From Lactobacillus taiwanensis DSM 21401 (GTDB lineage: Bacteria > Bacillota > Bacilli > Lactobacillales > Lactobacillaceae): DNA of 64,000 nt. Positions 26,401 through 35,627 of this stretch are shown piece after piece. Made by a program: the position numbers and the translations under genes. Every line of letters starts with the position of its first letter. Positions within the stretch are counted from its first letter, which is position 1. Where the stretch lies: NCBI RefSeq assembly GCF_001436695.1, contig NZ_AYZG01000051.1, forward strand, positions 436,387 through 500,386. The letters run 5' to 3'. The notes below the pieces were generated by a model that worked only from the letters and a program-made list of their open reading frames with translations, was not told the origin of the DNA and ran no database searches.

Positions 26401-28414
26401 TCCAATAATCGGTATTTTTAGGAAAACCAGAATTACGTACCAAGTTCCTATTACCTATAACTAAATTATCTAGCTTACCACTTAAGCTATTTATATTTAC
26501 TTGCAATCCATTAGCCGTGGCTTGAACATCAGTGGTCTTTGCATATCCATTTAAATCACTGGCCACTAACTTAGCATTCAATGCATTGTTTGTAGCACTG
26601 ACAAAGTTAGCATACGTGGAATTATCAACCTTGCCAGATAAACTAGTAGAAAGTTTTTTAGCATCCACTTTAATCTGTGCTATATCCCCCTGAGCATTAC
26701 CTAGTGTGGTTTGTAATCCTTGCACAGTAGCCTTAGTTTGATTTACATCCCCATTAAGGTTAGCTAAATCAACCGTAACACCGTGAACATCAGTAGTGAT
26801 CTTAGATATATCCTTACCTTGTTGAGTTGCTTGATTTTGCAAGCCAGTAACAATATTTTTCTGTTCGCTTACTTTAGTGACTACATCAGATACCTGATTA
26901 GTAATATCCGTAACTTTAGGAATAACAACAGTATTAACGCTAGTATTCAATCCCTCAATCTTTGAGTTCTGATTGCCAATACTTGCGTTAAGTTCAGCAA
27001 TATCTTTATCAGCCTTAGCAAGATTATCTGCTATTTCTTTCTTAGCATCTTTCAAGACGTCTTGTGCTTCTTTTACCTCTTTTTGAACTGTATGAAGTTC
27101 AACTGTGGATTGAACAAACTCCCATTGACCATGATGCCAAACCCACATTTCTGTTTCGCCATTGCCTAGGTTTAAGAACAGGTTGTCACCTTCATTAGCA
27201 AATAAAGGCTTAGTATTACTGTAAAAATTTCTATTTTTACCATTAGCAGCAATTGCAGCCGTATTAGCTATCGTTGTTGCATCTTGAGAAATTTGAATAG
27301 CATTTGAAATTGCACTAGTTATTGAACGACTACTAAAATCGTCCCCCATTTCAACAGTGTTTCGATTTTCATCTTTTAAATTGTGATGAACCTTATAAAC
27401 ACGTGTAAAGTATTCAATACCTAAATCATGTCTAATAATTGCAATAGTGTCGCCTAGTTGTAAATTACCGACATCAGTTACCTCCGCTTTAAAAGATACC
27501 TTTGGTCGCTTGGCTTCTAGTAACGCTGACCATGTTGCGTTAATTAACTGATTAGGATCTTCAATATCTTCAAAAGTTACTAATCCAATTCTAGGATGCC
27601 CATCACTAAAACCATATAAAGCGGTGGCCTTAGGATCTTCTACATATTCTTGGCCTTTAGGTTTATTAACGGGAGCGCCTGCTGACGTCTTCCATTCAAC
27701 ATCAGCAAAAGTCAATCTTCTACTATAGCCATCATCAGAAGTATCTTCCGTGTCTTGACCAGAAACTTGAACACCTTTACCACGGCCTACTAAGGCAGTA
27801 ACTAAATTTTGACTATCTTCTTCACGAGTAACAGTTAGTAAATTTGAACCGTACTCAAATCTTTTTCCTGTTCTTCTACCTTGTTGTTGATACAAATTAA
27901 CTCTTCGACCAGTAATTTTTTGCGTTACTGGATCAAGCTGAATGGTGAAAGTAAGTTCAACTTTAAATAAATCAACAATCTTCTGAATTGCTTCAAGAAT
28001 CGTCACATAGTAAAAAGTTGTACTTTGAATACCAGTGTCTTCTACATAGCCTAAACTCCAACGTGTATTTTTAAGTACTTGTTGAAGCATTTGAGCAGCA
28101 TTCATTTGATGTGGTCTTATATCTTTAATGTATTCATATGATTTAAGTTCATCATAGGCGGATTCAACAGCGCTATATTCTACTCTATCTTTTTGAACAT
28201 CCTCGGAAATGATTTTAAACATTAAGAAATCATTCCCGTGAAATTCAGGAATAAGTACATAGTAAATATTACTGTCTAAACGTTTTTGAAGTGGCAAACT
28301 AAACTTTAATTCACCAGCTGTGTTAATTGCTTCATCTAAATTAGATTCAATAGTTTCATCATTATTTAGTAATTTAACTGTTTGCTGTCCTTTATTCAAT
28401 AAGTAAAAAATCAA
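23420..28414 (-). CDS. Tail-associated baseplate/fibre protein with N-terminal tail endopeptidase-like domain and C-terminal S74 chaperone
   Basis: 1664 residues. Residues 1-360 match the prophage tail / Tal family that forms the tail tip. About 430-680 is a coiled, fibre-like region. Then come three beta-sandwich domains, each beginning (N)L(V/I)(R/L)NS (near 700, 880 and 1110), which look carbohydrate-binding. A beta-helical section follows (GTLDAGRINVINLNANNITTG). The last 110 residues form a Peptidase_S74 intramolecular chaperone (SASKYKTNI) that normally self-cleaves after trimer folding. It likely binds cell-wall sugars of the host. Confidence 0.88.
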   Translation of the reverse strand: MIFYLLNKGQQTVKLLNNDETIESNLDEAINTAGELKFSLPLQKRLDSNIYYVLIPEFHGNDFLMFKIISEDVQKDRVEYSAVESAYDELKSYEYIKDIRPHQMNAAQMLQQVLKNTRWSLGYVEDTGIQSTTFYYVTILEAIQKIVDLFKVELTFTIQLDPVTQKITGRRVNLYQQQGRRTGKRFEYGSNLLTVTREEDSQNLVTALVGRGKGVQVSGQDTEDTSDDGYSRRLTFADVEWKTSAGAPVNKPKGQEYVEDPKATALYGFSDGHPRIGLVTFEDIEDPNQLINATWSALLEAKRPKVSFKAEVTDVGNLQLGDTIAIIRHDLGIEYFTRVYKVHHNLKDENRNTVEMGDDFSSRSITSAISNAIQISQDATTIANTAAIAANGKNRNFYSNTKPLFANEGDNLFLNLGNGETEMWVWHHGQWEFVQSTVELHTVQKEVKEAQDVLKDAKKEIADNLAKADKDIAELNASIGNQNSKIEGLNTSVNTVVIPKVTDITNQVSDVVTKVSEQKNIVTGLQNQATQQGKDISKITTDVHGVTVDLANLNGDVNQTKATVQGLQTTLGNAQGDIAQIKVDAKKLSTSLSGKVDNSTYANFVSATNNALNAKLVASDLNGYAKTTDVQATANGLQVNINSLSGKLDNLVIGNRNLVRNSGFPKNTDYWSGPEIANHDFYYSKTKPLFLLKNSSSEENYAESNYFPLKRNTTYVVSFKGFSSANVSSYDVFILSRKYGETNKYSSINHVIDAKRLSPSKVDYIKDLTFNSGENDEAYIRFDNNGSTNNETGWLFFTEVKVEEGNKSTAWTPAPEDEQERVNSITSQLSARITANSQQFSSYYSKTDVDHKVSGVQSQITQNATGLQSVVAKVDNIRIGGTNLIRNSNFDTNLHGFWQTNGNYVVNWKSPGVEIPKGDLIQNIPAKPNTTYTFSFDLIYQDVTDKGNNQFFFVEYKDSNCTKTTNTYEDHRFSGNNFPNTAGRKDKKLTFTTQSDCYGLKMYIRQDSSKNKPFHIAKPKLEEGNQATDWSPSPEDKANQSDYSALNQTVKGLQSTVSSNYGNLQSQISQTAGTIRNEITNKVSGVQSQITQNVNNLNLRINNTSRNLVLNSGNFQNLNGWYTNSNGSLTLGKHSFWKNSTENVLWINNPSKTNEVIVSSARFYVQPHTTYTISFYAFASVNVRNSDLYFLGRKRNSNKDFEYIIQPINLRRYSPSHAEYVTVTINTGESEEGYLRFDNNGSTDGNSNLLGITDIQMEEGSVATPWKPAINDQVLAQINVAAGNTLIQNDKIYMDASSTVFSGKAFIPNAAITNISADKINTGTLDAGRINVINLNANNITTGTINGANLKINLNSGEILFQKGRIASTNGNLNIDLNNGTMSVTNYWGMGVFFQDGQMILDDRNSLGLAGSYSDANPKYGIIKRSYDIFSEGVYGMDLLSPNAVSIKTTNYDGIINTGTGLDSTKNGAVMTVTKYGNATINSANTTYLTGGLKFNQSKVMVGERPHIWIGTFNSKVGDRIEIDANYVHMPTTYWRTTGAAPNLHIADDGALVRSTSASKYKTNIQRSYSTEYGDKLLNLPTAIWTDKGQKERYEAGKRHIKPEKYFGMIAEDLADAGLDLLVSRNPETHEIEGIQYERIAPALLPVIKKLKDKVNRLEKQINE

Positions 28415-29202
28415 AGTCGTTTCACCTCATAATCTAATTCATATTTCCCAGTAATATTAGTAGTTATTGTATCGCCATCGGCTATATAAAAATCTCCAAT
28501 ATTTGAACTCAAATCAATATCCATTAAATGAGATACCTTATTTACATAGAATTCTAGCTTTTTAAAATCAAAAATAATTTCATTACCACTTGAATATGCT
28601 ACCTTTGCACTGATTGACTTATGTTGCTTACCATTATTAATAGAAATATTTGCTCCACCAGTAGTAGGAACAAATTTTAAAACAGAAGGTAAATTAGGAT
28701 ACTGCAATTCGCTATCACGAATTGTAATTGTTGTTCCTGTACCTTCTATTTTTTTGGTTTCAGATAATTTATAGGGATTACTTACTGTAAAACTAATCTT
28801 CCCAGTAGTGGAATATAGTGGGTTATCAAGAACAAAACTGTCTGCTGTTCCAATGTAGTAATAATTTTGCTCGTCATTAAATTTGATTTTCTTTTCAGAA
28901 GGGTAAAGAATTTGTTTAATCTTAGAAACCGCATTTTCATATTCAGTAGCGTTATTACAATCCAGGAAAAACTTAACTTCAAGTTTCTTATCTGTAAATC
29001 TTGAACCTAAATATTGCGAGCCGTCAGAAGATAACTCAACCGTATTAATTGATCTACTAAAATCATCTCGACCACTTACAGTCAATGTTTTAAATTCAGC
29101 AATCTCATCATCTAACCAATGCCCATCATAATTTAAAGCGTCAGCTGGTCTAGTCTCCACAGTGGGAGACCGTGCTAGTTCTAAATCTCTAAATTTATAC
29201 AT
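28411..29202 (-). CDS. Distal tail protein (Dit, siphovirus tail component)
   Basis: The hub protein joining tail tube and baseplate. 263 residues, with the family's N-terminal features (YDGHWLDDEIAEFKTLTVSGRDDFSR) and a following belt domain. It sits between the tape measure and the Tal-like gene and overlaps the latter by 4 bases (ATGA). Confidence 0.85.
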   Translation of the reverse strand: MYKFRDLELARSPTVETRPADALNYDGHWLDDEIAEFKTLTVSGRDDFSRSINTVELSSDGSQYLGSRFTDKKLEVKFFLDCNNATEYENAVSKIKQILYPSEKKIKFNDEQNYYYIGTADSFVLDNPLYSTTGKISFTVSNPYKLSETKKIEGTGTTITIRDSELQYPNLPSVLKFVPTTGGANISINNGKQHKSISAKVAYSSGNEIIFDFKKLEFYVNKVSHLMDIDLSSNIGDFYIADGDTITTNITGKYELDYEVKRL

Positions 29203-29214
29203 TATAACTACCTC

Positions 29215-32200
29215 CTAAAATTTATAGTTGCGTTTAAATTCAGCTTGTTTACCTTGTTCTCTACTAATATCATCTACAAATGTTCGATATTCAGTTCCAC
29301 CAAGAGTTAAATCAATATAAGCCGGTTGCTTTTCTAAACTCAAGCGTTGGTCAACATTAGCAGACAAAGAATTACGCATATTACTATTAAGTTGATTGAT
29401 CTGCCAATCTAACCTTTGCGTATTCAAACTTGGCGCATTAAATGATGTACCAGCTATATCATCAGCAATTCCACCTATAAAGGATTGAACATCACTGTAA
29501 CCATTTTCTAATCCTTTTTGGAAACCACTCATAATGTAGCCACCAGCTGGAATTAATAAGTGTAAGTCGTATTGCTTTGGCCCTTTATGGCTTTGAATCC
29601 ATGAACCAATTCCTGAGACAAAAGATTGAACGCTTCTAAATGCGCTTTGCAAACCATCAAGTAATGAGCTAATGATTCTATAACCCTGATTAAAGAGTGA
29701 AAAGTTAAACATACCTTTAAGCGCATCAACGCCCCAACTAAATACACTTTTAATTCCATTCCAACCATTATTAAATATGGATTGAACTCCACTCATAATA
29801 TTAGAAGCTAAACTTCTAAGTGTATTTAATCCGCTTGAAACAACTGATGTAATACCATTCCAGACTGCCGAAGTTATTCCCTTGATCCCATTCCAAATAG
29901 AATTCCATATTTCGAGAATACCGTTTAATACAGCAGTAATAATAGATTTAAGTCCATTAAAAATAGTAAAAGCAAGGGATTTAAGTCCATTCCAGATTGT
30001 GCTGGCCACGCCTTTAATTTCATTCCATGCACCAGTCCAATTTCCTTGAATTGCTTGAGTTACTGCACGGATAATTCCTGCCACTGCATTAATGGCAGTT
30101 GAAACCACAGTAGAAATTGCTTGCCAAACAGTAGATATGATTGTAGTTAAAACGTTCCATGCTGCTTGCCAAATAGCCTGAATAACTCCCATAACCGTTT
30201 GAATTATAGTAGAAATAACATTCAGCGCAGTCGAAACTACTGCTTTAATTTGTTCCCATATTCCACTAATTATGGTTACTAAACTATTCCAAACTGTTTG
30301 AGCTACAATTACAATATTTTGCCACATTGTCTGTAAAACTTGACTAATAACCTGCCAAGCTACTTGAGCGGCAGTCTGGATTACATTCCAGATGGTTTGA
30401 AACACAACAGTTAAACCATTCCAAATGGTTTGAGCAGTATTAACAATGCCTTGCCACAAACTACTAAAGAACTGAGATAACCCATTCCAGATGGTTTGGG
30501 CAACTGTAACTATTCCTTGCCATAAGCCACTGAAGAATTGTGTTAAGCCATTCCAAACTGTTTTAATTCCTTCAATAATTGGAGAAAATATCGTTACTAA
30601 ACCACTCCAAATGGTTTGAGCTAAAGAAACCAGACCTTGCCATAGAACACTAAAGAATTCAGTTAAAGCACTCCATAAATTTTTAATTGATTCAATTATT
30701 GGAGTCATACCTTCAACAAATGAGTTCCAGACATTCTGACATACTGTTTTAATTCCATTCCAGAGGTTACTAAAGAAATCTGTTAGACCGTTCCATGCAC
30801 TTTGAACACTTTGAACGATTGGAGCCATAAAATCCGAGAAACCTTGCCAGGCTGAACTCGCTCCTTCTTTAATCTCACTCCACAAGTTGTTAAACCATTC
30901 TGTCGCTCCACTCCAAACTTGTTTTATGCTATCCCATAGATTACTAAACCATTCTGTTGTTCCATTCCAGCCTTGTTTAATATCTTCTCCAGCTTTACTA
31001 ATTGTAGAGGTAATTCCTTGCCAAACAGTACCAGCCAGTTCTTTCAAATTATTCCAAGCATCTGATAGGAACTTTGTAAAATTCTGCCAGATCTGTTGAC
31101 CCATTTTTGTCTTAGTGAAAAATAAGACTAATGCGGCAACAACCGCTGCTATTGCAATAGCAACTATGCCCCATGGTCCAGCATCTATAACTGCATTAAA
31201 TGCAGCTTGTATTGCAGTTCCAATTCTAGTTGCACCATTTAATGCAAGTTGTGCTACTTTAGCAATTTTAGATTTATTAGCTAATTCTCCTAATGCAGTA
31301 GCAGCTCCTGAAATTCCTTTACCAACATTCAATGCTTGAGAAACTACACCAATAGTTGAAGCTAAATTTCCTAATCCTTTAGCAGTTCCCCCTATAACTC
31401 CAGTAATTTTACTGAAATTAGTCAGAAACCCCCCTACAGCTGTCATTGCAGGACCAATTACAGGACTTAAAGCAATAAAACCACGAGTTACTTGTGCCAA
31501 AGCATCATTGGAATCTTTAGCCCATTCAAGCATGTGGTTAGTATTATCTAACATTGAGCCTGCTATTCCTTGATTAGATTGCATAACCGAATTCCTTAAG
31601 GATTCCCAGTTACCTCCAACCTGTTCAACCTTAGCACCAATATTTTTCTGCATTTCACTAGCTTGAGTATCAAGTGACTTAGTTGCTGCTTCTGTTGATC
31701 CTGCTGCTTTATCTAAAGCACCACTGAAAGCATTCCAAGAAGTAGCAGTATTACTAGTCTTATCTTTTACAGAATCAAGAAGTGGGAGCATTGCTTTCAT
31801 ACCAGCAGTACCCCATAAATCTTTAAGTACAGCGTCTCGCTGTTCCTTAGACATATGGGCTGTAGCATTAGCCACATCTTCTAAGATTGCTGGAAGTGGT
31901 CGCATGTTTCCTTGAGCATCACGAACTTTTAATCCTAAAGCTTCCATAGCACTGGATGATACCTTAGTTGGTGCCATCATTTTTAGCAAAGCAAAGTTTA
32001 AATCTTGAGCTGCATTAGCTGCGGACATACCATGGTTAGTTACCAAACCAATAGCAGTAGACATATCACGCATACCATAGCCGGCCATGTTAGCAGTTGG
32101 ACCCAAAGTACCAATAACCTCTTGCATATCCTCAACAGACGCATTTGATAAGTTAGCTGTTTGAACTAAAATTTCTGCTGCTTGTTCAGGAGATTTTAAA

Positions 32201-32778
32201 GATTTACCCCAAACATTCATTGCAAGCTGAACAACACCAGCGGTGGCTTGTAAATCTGAACCAGCTGCAGTTGCTGCCTTAGCAATCGCTGGGAATTGTT
32301 GTTTTAAGTCATCAAGGGATGCACCATTTCTTGCCATTTCAATCATGGCATCGGCCGCATCTTGTGCGCTTAATGGAAGATCAGCTCCCATTTTATTGGC
32401 TACTTCTGACAATCCAGCAATATCCTTACTTGTACCGCCTGCTACAACAGCTGCGGTGTTCAAAGATTGCTGAAATTGACCAAAGGACTTAACGGAATTC
32501 ATTCCCATAGCAGTAGTAGCCGCACCAGCCACCATCATCCCTTTACCAATTCCAGATAAATGTTTTTGAGCATTATTACCAAAGTTTTGGATTTTAGTAC
32601 CAGCATTAGCTACACTATTACCCATATTTTCTAAACCACTACCGAAATTTTGCATTTGGCTATTCATGCCATTGGTCGAATTGCTAAAACTTTGCAGTTG
32701 TCTAGTAGCATTCTGTAATCCAGAGCTAAAATTTAAATCTTTTAAAGCTAAAGTAGCTTGTATTAGGTTATCTGCCAT
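29215..32778 (-). CDS. Tail tape measure protein (TP901-type core)
   Basis: 1187 residues that set tail length. The N-terminal 400 residues hold the TP901 core region. Hydrophobic segments lie near 430-560. Residues about 560-1000 are a long run of imperfect repeats with Trp at regular spacing (such as LWQGIVNTAQTIWNGL). The C-terminus carries the tail-tip contacts. By the usual ratio of roughly 1.5 angstrom per residue this predicts a long siphovirus tail. Confidence 0.94.
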   Translation of the reverse strand: MADNLIQATLALKDLNFSSGLQNATRQLQSFSNSTNGMNSQMQNFGSGLENMGNSVANAGTKIQNFGNNAQKHLSGIGKGMMVAGAATTAMGMNSVKSFGQFQQSLNTAAVVAGGTSKDIAGLSEVANKMGADLPLSAQDAADAMIEMARNGASLDDLKQQFPAIAKAATAAGSDLQATAGVVQLAMNVWGKSLKSPEQAAEILVQTANLSNASVEDMQEVIGTLGPTANMAGYGMRDMSTAIGLVTNHGMSAANAAQDLNFALLKMMAPTKVSSSAMEALGLKVRDAQGNMRPLPAILEDVANATAHMSKEQRDAVLKDLWGTAGMKAMLPLLDSVKDKTSNTATSWNAFSGALDKAAGSTEAATKSLDTQASEMQKNIGAKVEQVGGNWESLRNSVMQSNQGIAGSMLDNTNHMLEWAKDSNDALAQVTRGFIALSPVIGPAMTAVGGFLTNFSKITGVIGGTAKGLGNLASTIGVVSQALNVGKGISGAATALGELANKSKIAKVAQLALNGATRIGTAIQAAFNAVIDAGPWGIVAIAIAAVVAALVLFFTKTKMGQQIWQNFTKFLSDAWNNLKELAGTVWQGITSTISKAGEDIKQGWNGTTEWFSNLWDSIKQVWSGATEWFNNLWSEIKEGASSAWQGFSDFMAPIVQSVQSAWNGLTDFFSNLWNGIKTVCQNVWNSFVEGMTPIIESIKNLWSALTEFFSVLWQGLVSLAQTIWSGLVTIFSPIIEGIKTVWNGLTQFFSGLWQGIVTVAQTIWNGLSQFFSSLWQGIVNTAQTIWNGLTVVFQTIWNVIQTAAQVAWQVISQVLQTMWQNIVIVAQTVWNSLVTIISGIWEQIKAVVSTALNVISTIIQTVMGVIQAIWQAAWNVLTTIISTVWQAISTVVSTAINAVAGIIRAVTQAIQGNWTGAWNEIKGVASTIWNGLKSLAFTIFNGLKSIITAVLNGILEIWNSIWNGIKGITSAVWNGITSVVSSGLNTLRSLASNIMSGVQSIFNNGWNGIKSVFSWGVDALKGMFNFSLFNQGYRIISSLLDGLQSAFRSVQSFVSGIGSWIQSHKGPKQYDLHLLIPAGGYIMSGFQKGLENGYSDVQSFIGGIADDIAGTSFNAPSLNTQRLDWQINQLNSNMRNSLSANVDQRLSLEKQPAYIDLTLGGTEYRTFVDDISREQGKQAEFKRNYKF

Positions 32779-33543
32779 CTGGTACCTCCTTCCTATCCTT
32801 TAGTGGAATTATCTTCCCCGCTTTCTTTAGTCGTTTGAACTCTTCAAGTCTCTTAGTAAAAATCTGTTCAATATTCAATTTCTCTTGAGTACTTGGAATA
32901 TAGTCAGGTTCATAAGCCAATCTAACTTTATCGACCATTTTTTGAGCATCAAAAAACTGCTCAAACTTCTCGTAGTAAGGTTTAGGGTGTTTCTTACTTC
33001 CTTTAGTAGCTTGAACAGTTTGATTAAGAAAAGCCTGCAAATGCAGTCTTTCTTGAATTTTTATTTGTTGAAGGCTGTAAGCCTCCATTCTTAGTTGATA
33101 TTCGGCTAATGTCATATGTCGAATATCTTTTAGTGAGTGAAAACCTAGATATGCTAATGAATTTAACAAGATTTCATGATATTCTTGTTCACTCGTTTTA
33201 TTTTTTTGCCTATCTAGTTTTTGAATTTTTTTGCTGCTAACTTTACAGCATTAGCTTCTGATAGTTCCTTAAGCACATCAGTAAATAGCTTTTCAATATC
33301 AGTTTCGGGATCATCAATTAGACCATCTACTTTAGCTAATGAAACTGATGGTTCTGCTGCACATTGAATCACTTCTGATAAAACAGCCGGATCATAAGCA
33401 TTTAATGCTGGTAATGCTTTAGTTAACGCCATTCCTAAACTAAAACCAGCTTGATTAGACATTCCATACTTTTCATCAAGATCTCTTACGAATCCAACAC
33501 CAAAATTTAATTGATATTTCTTGCCTTCAATTGTAATTTCCAT
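32768..33543 (-). CDS. Tail assembly chaperone, long form made by -1 frameshift (gpGT analogue)
   Basis: The 33214-33543 frame contains A AAA AAA (33232-33226), correctly phased for -1 slippage nine bases before its stop. After the slip the frame reads IQKLDRQKNKTSEQEY and continues to the stop at 32768, giving 258 residues. The downstream frame on its own has only a poor TTG start. Such frameshift fusions just upstream of the tape measure gene are a conserved feature of tailed phages. Confidence 0.85.
33214..33543 (-). CDS. Tail assembly chaperone, short form (gpG analogue)
   Basis: 109 residues; a soluble chaperone that holds the tape measure protein during tail assembly. It begins with the beta-rich MEITIEGKKYQLNFG pattern of the phage TAC family and ends a few codons after the slippery heptamer. 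Good ATG start. Confidence 0.85.
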   Translation of the reverse strand: MEITIEGKKYQLNFGVGFVRDLDEKYGMSNQAGFSLGMALTKALPALNAYDPAVLSEVIQCAAEPSVSLAKVDGLIDDPETDIEKLFTDVLKELSEANAVKLAAKKFKN

Positions 33544-33585
33544 TATTTCTTATCTCCTGTATTTTCTGTTTGCTTTGATTCTACT

Positions 33586-34170
33586 TTAGGCTTTACTCGC
33601 TGTTTGAGTATCTGATCCAGTTCCGCGATCTTGTGCATTCCAAGCTACGCCTTGACCAGTCTGGTCACTATCTGATACCACACCCATTCCACGGAATACG
33701 TATGCTAATTCTTCTTCTGCTTCATCTGGAAGAGTTAACCATCCCCTTTGTGGTTCACCATCAATAGTAAAAGTAACATCTCGTGTTGAATTGTCATCTG
33801 GGTCGTTGTCATTACTATCATCTGAGACAATTCCACGCATATACCAAGCATAATATTGACCTTGAGAATTCTTTCTCTTTCGGTAAACTACCCAAACTTC
33901 AATTTTCTTATTTTTAAATAGAGATTCGTATAAATCATCTGATACTTTAGAAATATTATTTACAAATTCTACTTCTAAATCTGTTTCCAATGCGCTAGTC
34001 GTTGATACAGTACCCGACTTAGTCTTAGTAGTATCTGTATCACGTTGTGGTTCAAAACTTAAAGATGTTTGATAAGGGATTAACTGACCTCTTTCAGTTT
34101 TTTCATTTTCTAATAATCGCACATAGGCCAAGGTATCCATACCTTGTAATACTTGAATTTCACTTGCCAT
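33586..34170 (-). CDS. Major tail (tube) protein
   Basis: 194 residues, beta-rich, of the TP901-1 major tail type, located between the tail-completion genes and the chaperones. It has a typical central VTFTIDGEPQRG stretch and a disordered Ser/Thr-rich end. Confidence 0.85.
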   Translation of the reverse strand: MASEIQVLQGMDTLAYVRLLENEKTERGQLIPYQTSLSFEPQRDTDTTKTKSGTVSTTSALETDLEVEFVNNISKVSDDLYESLFKNKKIEVWVVYRKRKNSQGQYYAWYMRGIVSDDSNDNDPDDNSTRDVTFTIDGEPQRGWLTLPDEAEEELAYVFRGMGVVSDSDQTGQGVAWNAQDRGTGSDTQTASKA

Positions 34171-34184
34171 AAATTTTTCCTTTC

Positions 34185-34571
34185 TTATCTACTTTCAAAA
34201 ACTAAAGACATAACGCCATGTAGTAAATCGCGATCTGTTGAATTATCGTGTAAGATTTGGCAATCACTTTCATTAATTCTCTTGATAAACTTCCAACTAT
34301 TGGTATTAATTCTTGTAACTGAATCAATTTCATCAATAATTGAATCAACAGAAAAACGGCTCTCAGAATCTCCCCAAACGTCAATATCAACGTCGCAAAT
34401 AACTCCAATAGCCGTTTTTAAATTTCTATGTCTTTTATGAATTGGTCCCATAACAATAAATGGATAGGGAACATCTTCTTCTGGTAATTTTTCATAAACT
34501 GTATAATTCATTTTTTCAAGATTGAAATAAATAGTGTCATACAGTTCTTGTGTAATCGATGGTTTAATCAT
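34185..34571 (-). CDS. Tail completion / terminator protein (DUF806-like)
   Basis: 128 residues with the pattern PYPFIVMGPIHKRH ... VDIDVWGD, which fits the small phage tail-terminator families (DUF806 or DUF3168). Position between the gp10-like protein and the tube protein supports this. Overlaps the preceding gene by 8 bases. Confidence 0.7.
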   Translation of the reverse strand: MIKPSITQELYDTIYFNLEKMNYTVYEKLPEEDVPYPFIVMGPIHKRHRNLKTAIGVICDVDIDVWGDSESRFSVDSIIDEIDSVTRINTNSWKFIKRINESDCQILHDNSTDRDLLHGVMSLVFESR

Positions 34572-34962
34572 TCATCAACCCTTTTAATTCTTTAATAAAA
34601 ATTTGTCCTTGCGTTCTAAAGGCTGGTATCAAAGCTGGTCTTTTAGCCATAAATCTTGTCCCCATTTCAAGATATGGTGAGTATTTTGTATGTGCACCAA
34701 CAGAAGCAGAATAACCACCATTCTTAATTTGAACAGTAACACTCTTACTAGTTGATCCAGTAGGTTTTACAAATACTTTTCCTCTACCTTTTTTCCATTC
34801 ATAGTGACCAGTATAAACACGTGACATATTATTCTTAGTTTTATCAGAAAGATCGGCACCATTGCGCTTAACAATTCTTCTTGCTTTTCTTTGATATTGA
34901 CCGGATTGTAACTTTCGTGAAAGTTTTTCAGTACCTGCCACACCCATACTAATTCTTGGCAT
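34564..34962 (-). CDS. HK97 gp10-like tail-head protein
   Basis: Basic protein with the family's C-terminal signature YSPYLEMGTRFMAKRPALIPAF. I start it at ATG 34962 (GGGTGA upstream; 14-base overlap with the preceding stop), giving 132 residues; the upstream ATG at 34977 is possible. Confidence 0.85.
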   Translation of the reverse strand: MPRISMGVAGTEKLSRKLQSGQYQRKARRIVKRNGADLSDKTKNNMSRVYTGHYEWKKGRGKVFVKPTGSTSKSVTVQIKNGGYSASVGAHTKYSPYLEMGTRFMAKRPALIPAFRTQGQIFIKELKGLMND

Positions 34963-35266
34963 TATTTTCACCCACAATCAAAGCATAACCTTTAGACGGA
35001 TTTAGGCTTGAAAGCAATGTATATTTTTTATCATCATTTTCAAGCATTAAAAACGACCATTTTTCTGGTGGTTTGTTAATCAGTCGAATGGTCTTTCTTC
35101 CTTCTTTAAATGCTCCAAAAATTTCCACTTGGCGTGTTAATCCTAAGTCAGTAACATTAGCCATCTCTTGATTGACTAACTTTGCACCACCCTCATATTG
35201 ATGCACACGAGGGTTATACTTCTTTTCTTCATTACTAAAGAAATTAATTTTCGTATCATATCTCAT
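34949..35266 (-). CDS. Head-tail adaptor / head closure protein
   Basis: 105 residues, beta-rich, in the position of the head-closure protein (HK97 gp7 / SPP1 gp16 type). Specific motifs are weak, so the call rests mainly on gene order. Overlaps the upstream gene by 4 bases. Confidence 0.7.
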   Translation of the reverse strand: MRYDTKINFFSNEEKKYNPRVHQYEGGAKLVNQEMANVTDLGLTRQVEIFGAFKEGRKTIRLINKPPEKWSFLMLENDDKKYTLLSSLNPSKGYALIVGENNAKN

Positions 35267-35619
35267 CTTACTCTTACCTCATAAGGGTTGATGAAATGAA
35301 CTTTGCCAAGTGATCTCTCATTTTTATTATTATCTGCTCGCCATTGTTGAATATCACTATTAAAGTCATTAAAATCACTTGAATTAAAAGTGATTGATTC
35401 ACCTTCTTGAGAATATGAAGTCATTCCCTCATTTTTCAAGCGGTTAAATCTTTTAATAGCCACTTCAACTAGAACATAATTAAGTTCTTTGGGAACTTCA
35501 TCAGCAGATAATTTAAAACATAAAGCCTGTTCAGTATTTTCAATAATGACGTTGAGTAAATTATCTTGATCATTATCTTTTAAACCAAGCAATGTTTTAA
35601 TTTTATCAATTACTTCCAC
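35263..35619 (-). CDS. Head-tail connector protein (gp6-like)
   Basis: 118 residues, helical N-terminal two-thirds with LLNVIIENTEQAL and VEVAIKRFNRLKNEGMTSYSQEG, the pattern of the phage connector family (gp6/gp15-like). First of the connector genes after the capsid gene. Confidence 0.8.
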   Translation of the reverse strand: MEVIDKIKTLLGLKDNDQDNLLNVIIENTEQALCFKLSADEVPKELNYVLVEVAIKRFNRLKNEGMTSYSQEGESITFNSSDFNDFNSDIQQWRADNNKNERSLGKVHFINPYEVRVR

Positions 35620-35627
35620 ATGACCAC

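Noticed and set aside
30000-31100. Possible DNA repeat array or CRISPR in the tape measure region
   Set aside because: The repeats are degenerate, encode the Trp-rich tape measure repeats in frame and lack constant repeats with unique spacers.
32768-33169. Independent gene with TTG start upstream of the tape measure gene
   Set aside because: No ribosome site at the TTG; the in-phase slippery heptamer upstream explains it as a frameshift extension.
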